Shown here: positions 17,889-28,096 of the stretch, piece after piece | Position numbering within the stretch: position 1 is the first letter of the stretch | How the letters are laid out: each line of letters begins with the position of its first letter | Source of the DNA: Lobosporangium transversale | Taxonomy: Eukaryota > Mortierellomycota > Mortierellomycetes > Mortierellales > Mortierellaceae | Direction: 5' to 3' | Assembly (NCBI RefSeq): GCF_002105155.1 | Contig: NW_019029025.1 | Location: forward strand, 186,001 to 250,000 | Length of the DNA: 64,000 nt | Translations under genes and position numbers: made by a program | The notes under the pieces: model-generated | The model's database searches: none | What the model was told of the DNA's origin: nothing | What the model saw: the letters and a program-made list of their open reading frames with translations, nothing else

Positions 17889-18260
17889 GCGCGTGCATAC
17901 ATCTCTAGTGTTTCCGTACGCTATTAAGCATATAACGATGAGTTCAGTAATTAGGGACCTCTAACGTGTAGTTTGTTTCAGTAGATATATAAACGATCAT
18001 ACTTATTGCTACGATGCATAGCGTGTCGTGTTACTACTCTCTTTCTTTTCTCTTTCTTCTATGTCCTTATCTCTGTCCTTCTTTATTAAGAGCTCAAACG
18101 CCCTCGGTACTAAATTTTGCTTACCAAATTCACCAAAATATATACAATGGGTAGACCTCAGTTTATTTTGTGGAATGTCTATCCTCTCACCCGTTTGTAA
18201 CCCGAGAGATTACTTATCTTTTGATAGTTGGTGACAGTTCGCACTCAAAGTCGATCGTGC
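17889..18260. repeat. diverged direct repeat, copy 2
   Basis: Shares gcgcgtgcatacatc at its start with copy 1. Then, after about 170 bp of unmatched sequence including a CT-rich tract, it matches copy 1 over roughly 180 bp (18076-18260). Identity is high in blocks but clearly eroded by point changes and small gaps. Confidence 0.5.
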
Positions 18261-18553
18261 CACAATTACCTATATCCCTATATCTAAATAGCCAAAATAC
18301 TTTAATAGCGTAACCGTGACTTATAATGATAGAAAAGAGGCATAAATACTCTTTTCTGTTACGTTGATAAAGATCCTTAGTTTTGTCTCATTACATTCCA
18401 AGTTTGTTATCATGTTCAATCAGGGTTGATTTTTCACCAATAAAATAGCCAGAACCTGCCTTGGGTCGTCTTTAGCACGCAATGTCGCATACTCAGCAGC
18501 ACATGTAGACACTCACTGCGTCTAGGGACTAGCTTCATGTTGTACAATCATCT

Positions 18554-18798
18554 GAAAGAAAGTTTGGTCAAAAAAATAAAATTTTGAAGAGAAGCACTGT
18601 CTTCAATCCTATTTCTTGCCGTTTTCCCTCAGCACGTACTGCCCAAAAACTTCAGTGATTATCCACATTGGCCTCATTAATAAAAGCGTAAATTTCCATC
18701 TTGGTTGGTGAAGTATTTTTGTTGTCACAAATGAGCTGTTTGTCAGAGATTCGAAATAAAAAAATAATAAATAACCCACTTTGACCAAACTTCCTTTC
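18554..18798. repeat. 245-bp segment bounded by 19-nt inverted repeats
   Basis: The left arm gaaagaaagtttggtcaaa (18554-18572) matches the reverse complement of 18780-18798 at 18 of 19 positions. The size and AT-rich interior suit a small non-autonomous inverted-repeat element, but I find no flanking target duplication, so it may be a chance or decayed structure. Confidence 0.4.
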
Positions 18799-19349
18799 GG
18801 GTGACTGTAGAGCGGAATAGAGCGTGAAAAATATTTTGTAGATAGATAGTAGCCAGTAGAAAAGTAAGTAAGAATAAGATATGGGTCCACACACCATACC
18901 CATGGGGTATTTATTCATTTTCTTCTAGAGAGACTTATACCAGGTAACTACGTATCTATCTGTAGGATGACATTGATTCGTGCTAAAAACTTCATATCAA
19001 AGATTTATCGTGTCTATGTGTAGCGCGTTATTGCCACTAATTTCTACTACTAATCTTTTTAGTGCATTAGTGTTTTTTACTCAGTATTTTTCCTAACTTG
19101 GCCATCATAATATTGCATACTGTGGAATATGCAACAGAGCGCGATGAGTATCGCAGCTCCCACGGCGCTGCAACTTCTAATAGTAATAATTCCAGACTCC
19201 TCTCTACTCTAGACTCACCTTCGTTTATTTCCTTCGAAATAGAAAGCTAGAATCATGTAATCTGTAGGATACACGTTGCCGCTTATAGATGAAATAAAGA
19301 TCCTGTGCAAATAAGGCCGCACAAATAACTTCAACCTTTAAAAACGAAA

Positions 19350-19825
19350 GGATTAATCTATTTGGCAGCCCATTACCAAATATGATCAGTTTTGAAAACT
19401 CTCTTTGGCAGCCCAACTGCCAAATAGCACCCTCATAAAAAAAAGTATTTGCACGGTCCCGTACACACCTTACTTACACTGCTCCTCCCGTGGAAATAAA
19501 AAAATAAAAATTATAACGAGTGTTTCTTTATGGACATGTTGATACCTTGGTGCTGTAAGCAAAGTCACTCATTTCAAGTCCAATTGTCGTCGCTCCATCC
19601 GAAGCCGCTAACAGGCATCGAAACGCAACTTATTCATATGGGTTTTACTCTTTCTGACAAACACTAATATTTGTAATTATATGATAAGTGCAACAGGGCA
19701 TAGTGTGTAACCGATCAACCGTTTCAAATTAGTTTTGCAAAACATTATTTGGCAGCCCAGCTGCCATCTAAGTGTGTGAAGTTAGGTGGCTGCCCCAAAA
19801 AATAGGCTGCCAAATAGATTGATCC
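19350..19825. mobile_element. 476-bp terminal-inverted-repeat element (MITE-like) with 8-bp target duplication
   Basis: The first 21 bases (19350-19370, ggattaatctatttggcagc...) match the reverse complement of the last 21 (19805-19825) at 20 of 21 positions. Directly outside both ends stands the same octamer, aaacgaaa (19342-19349 and 19826-19833). The interior has no reading frame and carries extra copies of the tttggcagccc motif as small palindromes (19404-19424 and near 19746). An 8-bp duplication is typical of hAT, P or Merlin superfamilies; the GG start would suit Merlin, but the superfamily is unassigned. Non-autonomous. Confidence 0.82.
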
Positions 19826-19866
19826 AAACGAAAAAAAGGTAGAGCTTGTTCTGACAAGCAAAATAA

Positions 19867-19949
19867 TGAAGAGAGTGGGATTCGAACCCACGCCTACGAA
19901 TAGACCGCGGCCTTAACGCGGCGCCTTAGACCAACTCGGCCATCTCTCC
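19867..19949 (-). tRNA. tRNA-Leu (anticodon AAG)
   Basis: Reads 5' to 3' on the minus strand from 19949. It has a 7-bp acceptor stem GGAGAGA/TCTCTTC, a D-arm starting TGGCCGAG, an anticodon stem CCGCG/CGCGG around the loop TTAAGGC (anticodon AAG, reads CUU), a variable arm as expected for a class II tRNA, and a T-arm GTGGGTTCGAATCCCAC. The discriminator is A. No intron. A TTTT terminator follows within about 10 bases. The inverted-repeat element ends 33 bp further downstream. Confidence 0.95.
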
Positions 19950-20094
19950 AAGGACTCATAATTGTCGTAGAGCATCTACTAGTGATCTCTGGAAACTAAT
20001 AGGTAATGATGAAAAATGAAGAATTGGGCAAGAGCCTCGTGGTTTTGGGATACGATAGTGATCCTAAGTAATGCTTTGAATGATTTTGAGGATG

Positions 20095-20207
20095 CTGCAA
20101 AAGGGCATCGATAATAAGAAGAGAGATCTTTAATAACTGCTAATTTTCTGAGAATTCATAATGAGAATAATGAAGATAAACTCACCTGCAAAAGGGCATC
20201 GATAATA
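20095..20207. repeat. 91-bp spaced direct repeat
   Basis: The 22-mer starting ctgcaaaagggcatcgataa occurs at 20095-20116 and again at 20186-20207, and similarity continues for about 10 more bases (aagagagat). It may be a local tandem duplication or the footprint of an inserted segment. Confidence 0.6.
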
Positions 20208-20543
20208 ATAAGAGAGATGTCGTTTTTGCAGTGAAGGAAAAAGCTACTTAAATACTATTTAAAAATGGTAGAAAATAGGATGATAGGAAATAAATAAATT
20301 GAAAGGAAATACATATTTAGGTAAATGAATAGGCGTCATTTAAGAAGCGTCTTAGTAGGCTATAAATAGAGAAATCAGGTTCCTGCACGTGACCGACCAA
20401 GATACCCCAGTCACCGAGAATCCCTCACCTGTTTACGCGCTGACGCCTAGAGAGATCCTACAGCATTTCGGCAGGTTATATGTGGTCGTACGAAATCTAG
20501 TGGTTCACCTCTAAGTAAACGACCAAGAGAAGCACACCCACAA

Positions 20544-20628
20544 GCAACCCATTTATAGAGCTAACATCTAAATAAATCCTACATGACCTCGTGGGTCTTT
20601 GTTATCAAAAAAAGAAAAAAAAAAAAAA
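20544..20628 (+). mobile_element. 5'-truncated LINE-like insertion with poly(A) tail and 18-bp target duplication
   Basis: A short insert, starting gcaacccatttatagag and ending in an A-rich tail, is flanked by an identical 18-mer, agagaagcacacccacaa (20526-20543 and 20629-20646). Its last part, cctcgtgggtctttgttatc before the A-tract, recurs before three other A-rich tracts in this island. A poly(A) tail plus a long target duplication is the mark of target-primed reverse transcription. Confidence 0.8.
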
Positions 20629-20715
20629 AGAGAAGCACACCCACAAACCAATCAAAATTACCTCAACAACGCCGTCGACCAAGAAGACAAGAACAAGTAA
20701 ATAGGAAGAGTGCAG

Positions 20716-20855
20716 TGAAATATGCCAGGATCATAATAAGTAACGAGAACGAAAGAAAGATGTCTTTATTATGATCCAGGGACCTTCGTTAAATAAAAAG
20801 GGGTAAAAATCTTAGCTATAGTAAAAACCCATATAAATGACTGCTAATCGCAACA
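20716..20855 (-). repeat. 3' LTR of the chromovirus
   Basis: 140 bp, starting TGTTG and ending ATTTCA on the minus strand. It holds a perfect 12-bp inverted repeat (20728-20739 with 20766-20777, ggatcataataa) around a 26-nt loop. Confidence 0.92.
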
Positions 20856-20868
20856 TGACTCCCCCTCC
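20856..20868 (-). promoter_or_regulatory. polypurine tract
   Basis: On the minus strand GGAGGGGGAGTCA directly precedes the TGTTG start of the 3' LTR. This is the position and composition of the plus-strand primer of LTR retrotransposons and supports the LTR boundary. Confidence 0.8.
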
Positions 20869-20983
20869 AGACAGGCGTCCAGGTAAGAGCGAGTGCTTAT
20901 AAAGCTTGGAAGGAAAATATATAAAAACCTTCCTTTTAGGATAGTTAGTATTGAAGGAAAAGTATAAAAACCTTCTTGTTTGA

Positions 20984-21039
<56 letters not shown>

Positions 21040-21041
21040 AT
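20984..21041. repeat. AAAT microsatellite inside the retrotransposon
   Basis: About 14 tandem copies of taaa lie between the 3' LTR and the pol stop codon. Confidence 0.9.
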
Positions 21042-21197
21042 TCTTTGAATAAAACCTTCAGCGTCTGTATTTCTTTTTAGATGCGACCATAAAAAATGGT
21101 AAAAATAATAAAACCTTAAATTTGATAATGAGGAAAACGTTCATGCTGTTAACGCATGCGTACAAAAACCTCAGTAAAGCTACATTCGTTTTTGCTT

Positions 21198-24100
21198 CTA
21201 CTTCCTGTTCTTATGTCTTTTCTGAGCCCTAGACTCTACAACTGTTACAGGTTGCTTCCTCTTAGCCATTTTGGCAATCATATGAGGGTTTTGCTGATTA
21301 AGCTTTTTATAGTACTTATTGATCTTTGCTTTGGAGTCAAAGTCTTCGTACCTAAGTTGCGAGTTGTGCTCATCGTCATATCCTTTCCATTTAACTGTGT
21401 AGAGTGTCTCTCCCCCCTCAGAAGCTTCATGACTAAGAATCGCTTCGACTTCATAATGGTCATCGGCATCATCTGAAGCAACAAGTGGTCGATCCACTAG
21501 CTTAAGTTGTTCAGGAGCAAAATTACGAGGTAACAGTTGTCTCATCATAGATACCACGAACAGTGCGGCGAACAACCTGAAACGGTCCAATGTATTTATT
21601 ATCAAATGCACTATTGGCCAAGGGGTCTTTGATCATTACATAGGCGGCAATCGGGAAGTCAGTTATAAAATGATTTGAGTTGAATTTGTCTACCATCTTC
21701 TGCTGCGAGGCTGTACTCTTATCTGCAATAGCAGGGAATACAAGATCAGTAAGATACTTCAAGCGCTCATTCAGTTCTGATTCAGATAGCAATCGTGATT
21801 CCGATGCAGAGAAGTCAGATATGCCAGCGAAAGATCGACCATAAAACAGCGAAAAAGGCGCCGAGCCATGAAGGCTAGCAATTCTAGTATTCATTTGTAA
21901 CTGGACCATAGGAAGTTGGTCATCCCATTTAGTGATTTCGCCTTGAATAGATTTCTGCAAGAGATCTTTAAGGGTACGGACATTACGTTCTGCTAAGCCA
22001 TTGGCCCGAGGATGATAAGGCGTAGTAAGCCTATGATCAATCTCAAGCTTGGTAGTTAACGATCTGACAACTAAGTTGACAAATTCAGTCCCATTATCAC
22101 TCTGGATAATTTTAGGGAAGTCAATGGAGCAGAATAATTTGAAAAGTCGAGCGGCGACAGTGACCGCATTACGATTAGGTATTGGTTCGATAAAAACAAA
22201 CCTCGTGCATACATCTACGGTGAGAAGAGCGTATTCGTTGCCTGCGTCGCTGACAGGAAATTGGGCTAGGTCAAAGGCTATGTGCTCGCCTGGTAGAGTA
22301 GCATGCATTGCTTTGAGTGGATGGTAGCCTTTACGCACGATATTATAGTGCTGGCAAGCAGAGCATTGCCTTATCCACTGATTGCAGGTTTCACGCATTT
22401 TGGGCCAGTTATACCCTTGCTGCTGCAATGATAAAACCATGGCATTAATACCAAGGTGTCCAAAGCTGCGTGTATCTTCCAAAAGTTGCTTTTGCTGATC
22501 ATCAGCAGGCGCCACTCGTTGCACTTCTTGATCTTGAATCTGGTGCACATAAGGTAAAGAAGTATCAAGACTTTCAATCCTTGGAATAAGATCTGCTGAT
22601 TGCGTAACTATTAGAGGATCAGTTGTGTCAGTGGAGCGTAAGCTGCATCTTGTTGATACTGCAGATACTCTTGTAGACTCTGATTGAGAAGACTCTGGAT
22701 GGGTCGGACTATTTTCTCGGGCCCATAATTCATCAGGAAAAGCTCTCGATAGCGCATCAGGAATAATGTTCAGCAATCCAGGTCTGTAAATGCATTGGAA
22801 ATCATAGCTGAGAAGGGTTTCTCTCCAGTCCGCTAGGATCTGAGAAAGTTCCTTTTGTTCATGGATATAAGTGAGTGGTTTGTGATCAGTGTATAGGGTG
22901 AATTTACGACCCCATAAGTAATAGTGAAACTTTTTGCAAGCATAGATAATGCCTAAAAGTTCTTTCTTATATGCTGGGTAGTTGCGTTCGTGGTTCTTTA
23001 AAGCTCTAACCATAAAGGAAATATAGTTGACTTTGGTGTTATCTTCAGGACCATTTGGTAATTGATAAAGAACTGCGCCAATGCCTAGATTGGACGCGTC
23101 AGTGGCCACATAAAAGGGCTGAGAGAAGTCAGGGAATGACAATACAGGTGCTGATACGATGAGCTGTTTCAACTGATTAAAGCAACGCATTTCTAAATCA
23201 CCAAGTGTAAAGTGTCCTTTGACGTTTCTCAATTTATCCAAAGGTGCTGCCAAAGTACTAAAGAGGGGTATGTATTCTCTGAAGTAGTTAAACATCCCAA
23301 CGTATCTTTGTACCATTTTGCCATCGGTGGGAGGAGTCCATGATTGAACATTAGCAACTTTTTCTGGATTCATCCTTCTACCATTTGCATCGATGACGAA
23401 CCCGAGCAACAAAACTTCCATGCGGAGGAAATTGCTTTTTTCCTTATTGATAATCAGATTGGCACTTGTCAATAGTTTAATCACCACTTTGGCATGTTCA
23501 GTGTGCTCTTCAATGCTGTCGGAGAAAATGACAATGTCATCAACATAAACGCTAACAAAGTGAAGATCTCCAAGCAATTGAGACATTCCTCTTTGGAAGA
23601 TGCTAGTCATAGGCTTCAACCCAAAAGGAGCACGAGCAAACATATATTGTTTGTTCAAGTGCTTAAATGCCGTGTAGGGTTGGCTTTTCTCATCCAGAGG
23701 TAGTATATGATATGCCTGTGACAAGTCAATCGTTGTAAAATACTTATGACCTGCGGCTCGTTCCAACATTTCGGAAATGATAGGGATAGGAAAGTTATCA
23801 ATATCCACGAGCTGCTTGTTCAGCGTTCTTGGGTCAAGACAGACTCTATATTTAATAATTTCGCCTTCTAGGTTCTTCCTTGCTGCAAGTGTGAGAGAAT
23901 TATTATAGGGATTGCCTTTAGGCGCCTCAACTATAACTCCATTATCTAACCATTTCTGTACGGTGGTATTGACTTCATCCATTTCTACTTGCGCGTAGAA
24001 TCTACGAGAGCGTTCTTGAACCACGCAGTCATCTCTGACTTTTAGATGGACTCTCATAATGTCTAGTGGACAGTGACTCTTAGGGTCTATCTGGCTATTA

Positions 24101-24629
24101 GAGCAAAGGAAGGGCTCAATGGCTAATAAGAACTGTTTCTTCTGTTCGATGAACTCAGTTTCTAACTCTTGGTCTTTCATAATGGAGGGTACAAGTGGCG
24201 GTTTACTTTCATCTTCTAAGAAATCATCTGTCTTTTCAGCAACAGCTGTAGCTATGCCATGGATCCCAAAGCCGAAGCGATAAAATAGATCCATTCCGAT
24301 GAGGAAGTCGTAATAGCCCATAGGCATAACGCTGACTCTGCATTCTATTGTTCGGTGATTACAAGAGAGAGTAATAGCATCTACTGTGCCGACATTTTGA
24401 AAACCAGTAGTGTCATATGCAAATTTAATTACAGTGTTTTTCGAGGTTGCATTCCTTATTTGAGGTCTTTGGCTACTTCTCGATTGATAAAGAATACGTT
24501 GGAACCAGGATCAAGTAAAGCCGTGTATAATAGGCCATTTATAGTAATGGGAACAGATATCCTGTTGTCTTCTGGTTCAGGTCCTCTATAACCAATATTT
24601 CTATTTGGTTTAGTTTGCAAAGTTATCAT
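21198..24629 (-). pseudogene. pol polyprotein (protease-RT-RNase H-integrase-chromodomain) with two frame breaks
   Basis: The pol frame opens at an ATG (24629) that overlaps the end of gag by 20 bases in another frame. Protease: ALLDPGSN, with DPG where DSG/DTG is usual. A TAA at 24456-24458 ends this frame; reading resumes one base over as RNATSKNTVIKF, so one A appears lost. The main frame runs from there to 21523: RT (FTTIDLSQAYHILPLDEK, then YVDD), RNase H (FYVATDASNLGIGAVLY), the integrase zinc-binding region ending CNQWIRQCSACQ, and the catalytic core D (FDLAQF), D (SDNGTEF), E (LAERNV). Near 21545 a second frame break follows GPFQVVRRTVRG. The other frame (21611-21198) carries LLPRNFAPEQLKL and a chromodomain (YEVEAILSHE, YTVKWKGYDD). 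Defective unless the shifts are programmed or sequencing errors. Confidence 0.92.
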
Positions 24630-26388
24630 GCGGATGTGGAGCTTTCGATTTTAATCTTCCAGCATTTAACATAGCGCTAGTTGCCACTATTTTTAAGGTG
24701 TGACTAATAGACACTGTTTTACCTATTAAGGATGAGTGTTTGTGCTCTTTCAAAGATATGCCGGTGGGGCTTTCAACATAAGGCCAAATATCCATTCGGT
24801 TTATTGCGTGTTCAAGATCATTTCCTAGAACGTCATCAAAGCTATCTTCTTTCATTTGAGGCAGGGAGGCTACCTTTTTATATTGAATAGGCCCCTTCTT
24901 GTCTCTCCCTTGAGCTTGCTTGTTAAGCTCGGCAAACTTGTTTGGATTTGTATGCCGAAAGCAGTCTGCATCTGAATGTTTTCTGTTCAGGGAGACGCAA
25001 GTGGGGTCCTTACAAGGATTGGAATTGCCGACCCTTTGGGCTCTTTTCCCTGTATGATAGGGATGGCAACTTTCTACCCTTTTGGAATGGGTTCTTGATT
25101 GTCGACGATGCTGCTGAACCTCCTTAGGCCGGTTGTCCTCTGCACTCTTGGTGGGAGATAGCTCGTTACCAAACTTGTTTATAAACCACGCACATGGATT
25201 TCTTCTTTCACCAGAAAGTACACTGGGGTTCATTCTGATAAAATCAAGAAGCTGGTTTACGTCCGTAATGGTATCCAGCGAATGAAATTCAGAGAGGACT
25301 TTCTTTCTGCCCGCGTCTGACAGCGTCGAGGTGATTTTCCCATATAAGAGAATTCCCATTGGCTGCAGACCGCCGGCTTCAATGAGCAGCTCTATCCGGT
25401 CCACATAGGAATTAGCGTCTTCACCGGACAAAGGAGCGAGGTCACCAATTTGACTTATGATCAGGGAACGAATGAGATCGAACTTCAAGATCTTTTGGAT
25501 GCATCTTTTAACTTGATGCCAAGATCGGTCTTGATACACAGGGGTCTTGATAAGTCGGTCGTACTCTTCATGAAGGCCTGTAGGGACTAGCGCTAGGCTC
25601 ATATACCTCCACGCCATGTCGTCAAACAGATCATCAGTCAGATAATTGGTATAGTGGGTCTTGAAGGACTTCAGGAAGTCCACGACAGTCTTGATAACTT
25701 TGAATGGGAGATCCTTCAGGGGAATTCCTTTAAGCTGGATTCGAAGCGAAGGGGCTCCTGATTTCTCTTGGATTTGCACCCTGGAATAATCGATTTCCAT
25801 GGATGCTTTGTCGATAATGGGGATCCTCTTATAATTGAAGACTCTCGCCAATGCGACATGTTTCTTGATCCCAATGGCAGGAAATACATCGAGACCGTTA
25901 GAATCTTGCGTTTCAGTCTCTGCAAGCGACTGATCCTCGTGAGGAGTAGCAGCAGGTTGCCTAGATTTGTTCATGGCTTCCTGAGTGTTGATCAAGCCTT
26001 TGATCATTTGGTAATGGGCCTCTGCTGTTTCTAGCTTGCCAGTGAAAGTTTTATTCATCTGCTCAAACTTCAGCTTAGCTGCTTCAGCTTCATCGGGAGG
26101 AAAGGCTGGGTTGATAATTGCCGTGTTGTACTGAACGGCCAATTTCATCTTCTCATTCAAACAATGCTGGCGGTTGGCATCAGCTTGTATAAGTGATTCT
26201 TTCAGCTGGCTCAACAGCGCTTGGGACGGGGCTTCCGCTTCCGCAAGCGTGGGAGGATGCCCTACTGGGGTTGTTCCGGGCAAGGGCATCATTGTCTCTT
26301 CCGGTAGGGTAGAAGCAACGGTCCTAGGTGGGGTTTGCACGTCGAAGACGGGAGAAGATGGTATGGAGTTGGTTGAGGTAGAGGCCAT
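24610..26388 (-). CDS. gag-like protein of the chromovirus
   Basis: 592 residues from MASTSTNSIPSS. The central part (about residues 190-420) is a retrotransposon gag-type helical domain. Near the C-terminus is a Cys/His cluster, CKDPTC then HSDADC FRH, an altered nucleocapsid knuckle following a long basic segment. The frame is intact. The stop overlaps the pol ATG in a different frame, so pol would need a frameshift or reinitiation. An in-frame extension upstream exists but includes a lysine run encoded by a poly-A tract and is not preferred. Confidence 0.8.
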   Translation of the reverse strand: MASTSTNSIPSSPVFDVQTPPRTVASTLPEETMMPLPGTTPVGHPPTLAEAEAPSQALLSQLKESLIQADANRQHCLNEKMKLAVQYNTAIINPAFPPDEAEAAKLKFEQMNKTFTGKLETAEAHYQMIKGLINTQEAMNKSRQPAATPHEDQSLAETETQDSNGLDVFPAIGIKKHVALARVFNYKRIPIIDKASMEIDYSRVQIQEKSGAPSLRIQLKGIPLKDLPFKVIKTVVDFLKSFKTHYTNYLTDDLFDDMAWRYMSLALVPTGLHEEYDRLIKTPVYQDRSWHQVKRCIQKILKFDLIRSLIISQIGDLAPLSGEDANSYVDRIELLIEAGGLQPMGILLYGKITSTLSDAGRKKVLSEFHSLDTITDVNQLLDFIRMNPSVLSGERRNPCAWFINKFGNELSPTKSAEDNRPKEVQQHRRQSRTHSKRVESCHPYHTGKRAQRVGNSNPCKDPTCVSLNRKHSDADCFRHTNPNKFAELNKQAQGRDKKGPIQYKKVASLPQMKEDSFDDVLGNDLEHAINRMDIWPYVESPTGISLKEHKHSSLIGKTVSISHTLKIVATSAMLNAGRLKSKAPHPHDNFAN

Positions 26389-26471
26389 TGTGGTAAAATG
26401 ATGGTTGGTATGAGAGTGAATTAGAGATTTATTTTTAAGGTGATGGAGTGTGAGATGAATCTGTGGATTTC

Positions 26472-26502
<31 letters not shown>

Positions 26503-26673
26503 CTGATGGTAGGAGAGCCCTCTGGCGTTGCACATTCCATCTGTTCCCAAATGTGGACAAAAAATCCAAGTGGGGAAGTAATTAAATTAATGCAAGGGTT
26601 TACTCCAATGAAGATATTAAATGATTATAATTGAGACTCAGGAACAGGTCACTTCAGTTTGGAGGGTCCCTAA

Positions 26674-26973
26674 AAGGGAAAGCGTTCTAGAGAGGATTAT
26701 TCAGGGTCTGTTGAGAGTTCTTCATCTTCACCGTTTAACAAGAAGAGTAGATTTTTGAAAGGACAAGATTGTAAATGTGCGAATGAATTTAAGCTAGTTT
26801 TGCATTATCTTCGAGGTGCATACAACAGGATTGATAGTCTAGACGAGGTCATTTTCGAGCAAGGAAAGACTATAAATGTTCTTTCAATGAGGTTACAAGA
26901 TTTAGAAGCTAAGCATGCCTCTGGGTCAAGTTCTTTGACTAAGAATAAGGGGAAGGCAAAAAGCCGAGAGTAG
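26674..26973 (+). other. antisense coiled-coil reading frame A within the retrotransposon leader
   Basis: An open plus-strand frame, opposite to gag-pol. It reads from a Ser/Arg-rich start (KRSREDYSGSVESSSS) through a heptad-like Leu/Ile stretch (IDSLDEVIFEQGKTINVL, MRLQDLEAKH) to a basic end (KNKGKAKSRE, stop). There is no good ATG; the first Met lies deep in the coil. The layout resembles frame B downstream. It may be a decayed gene or an exon. Confidence 0.4.
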
Positions 26974-27292
26974 CAGAATGGTTTTTTTTTTTTAACCAAA
27001 ACTTTGATTGTATGATTCGAATAAAGTAAAAATAAGTGTAGGCTGCAGCTTATTTGTGAATGGATTGGATATCCATAAGAGAATATCGCCGATTTTTTTT
27101 ACGCATGTCAAAATCTCAATCATTCATTGGTCAATTAAAACTGAGGATCACGCCATTTGCATTGAATCTCAATGGCGAATGAGGATGGAGCATGGATAAT
27201 GATGGATGGATGATTGTGAATATAAATTCTTTGTCATTTTGTCTTCATTCCTCCATTCCTCATTTCACTTTTCTCAAACTTTTCAAACATAA

Positions 27293-27940
27293 CACTTTAA
27301 CACTTCCAACACACTACACATTACTTTCGACAAACTCATAGCACTTATTTTTGTCATCTCTTCCAAAGCCATTTCCCATGACACCTCCTCCATCTCTTCG
27401 GCTATTCAGGATAAGGGCAATAGTCAATTTGTTCAGGAGAAGGGTGTAAACCATATCACACTCGACTATTCGCTAACCAGCATTGGGGAAAGTAGTGGAA
27501 GTGAGGAGGAATGTGGACGTGAGAGGATTCTCAAGCTCAGGAGGGATCCCATACTTAGTTTAGATTCCTATGCTGATCCTGCTTATGAGCAGTTCAATCG
27601 ACATCGTCGTATGCTAGAGAAGGGGTTAAGGAATATCTCTCGATCCCCTTCTTTGGAGATCGGTTCTTCCACCATTTTTTCCAGTGTTGCTGATACTGTA
27701 CTCGGTCGAAGGAGCCGTAGCGAGACTGATGACGAAGAGACTGAGTCTTCGAGGCGTCGTCAGCGGGTTAGCAAGACGACGCAGGAACGCCTTGAGGACA
27801 CAGTCAAGGCCCTCTGCGCGCGGGTGAGAGAGCAGGATGAGAGGATACTGAGTTTGGAGATTGAGATAGAAGCTTTGAAGAAATCCATTCCTTTTCCTAC
27901 TGTTCGTCGCAGTGGTAGAAATCGCAAGGGAAAGAAATAA
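27293..27940 (+). other. antisense coiled-coil reading frame B within the retrotransposon leader
   Basis: An open plus-strand frame of about 215 codons. The only in-frame ATG is at 27611; an upstream ATG at 27378, preceded at about 27221 by an ATATAAAT box and a C/T-rich leader, is one frame off. The product would contain an acidic region (DDEETESSRRRQR), a coiled coil (RLEDTVKALCARVREQDE, RILSLEIEIEALKK) and a basic tail (GRNRKGKK). Regular codon structure and a promoter-like start suggest a gene once expressed antisense to the element, now probably shifted near its start. Confidence 0.5.
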
Positions 27941-28096
27941 ATCTTGCGATTGTTGCAATGAATATACTTATCTTGTCTGGTTATAATGATACATATGTAG
28001 ATGTGATGAGGAAAATGATAGCTGAGATGATATGAATAGTATGAATAGGTCCTCATCCCCGCTTAATAAGGGTTTGTCTTTCTACGTTAAAAAAAG

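Larger units (their letters stand above)
17054..19341. other. intergenic, repeat remnants only
   Basis: No credible gene. It contains the diverged direct-repeat pair at 17172-17395 and 17889-18260 and the short inverted-repeat pair at 18554-18798, both listed separately. The minus-strand open frames near 18609-18918 are AT-rich and without domain signal. Confidence 0.5.

Noticed and set aside
18609-18918. Two overlapping minus-strand frames with hydrophobic products
   Set aside because: They overlap the inverted-repeat segment, are AT-biased, and have no domain or splice context.
20984-21041. Regularly spaced repeats that might suggest a CRISPR array
   Set aside because: Simple AAAT microsatellite; no array of repeats with unique spacers exists anywhere in the window.
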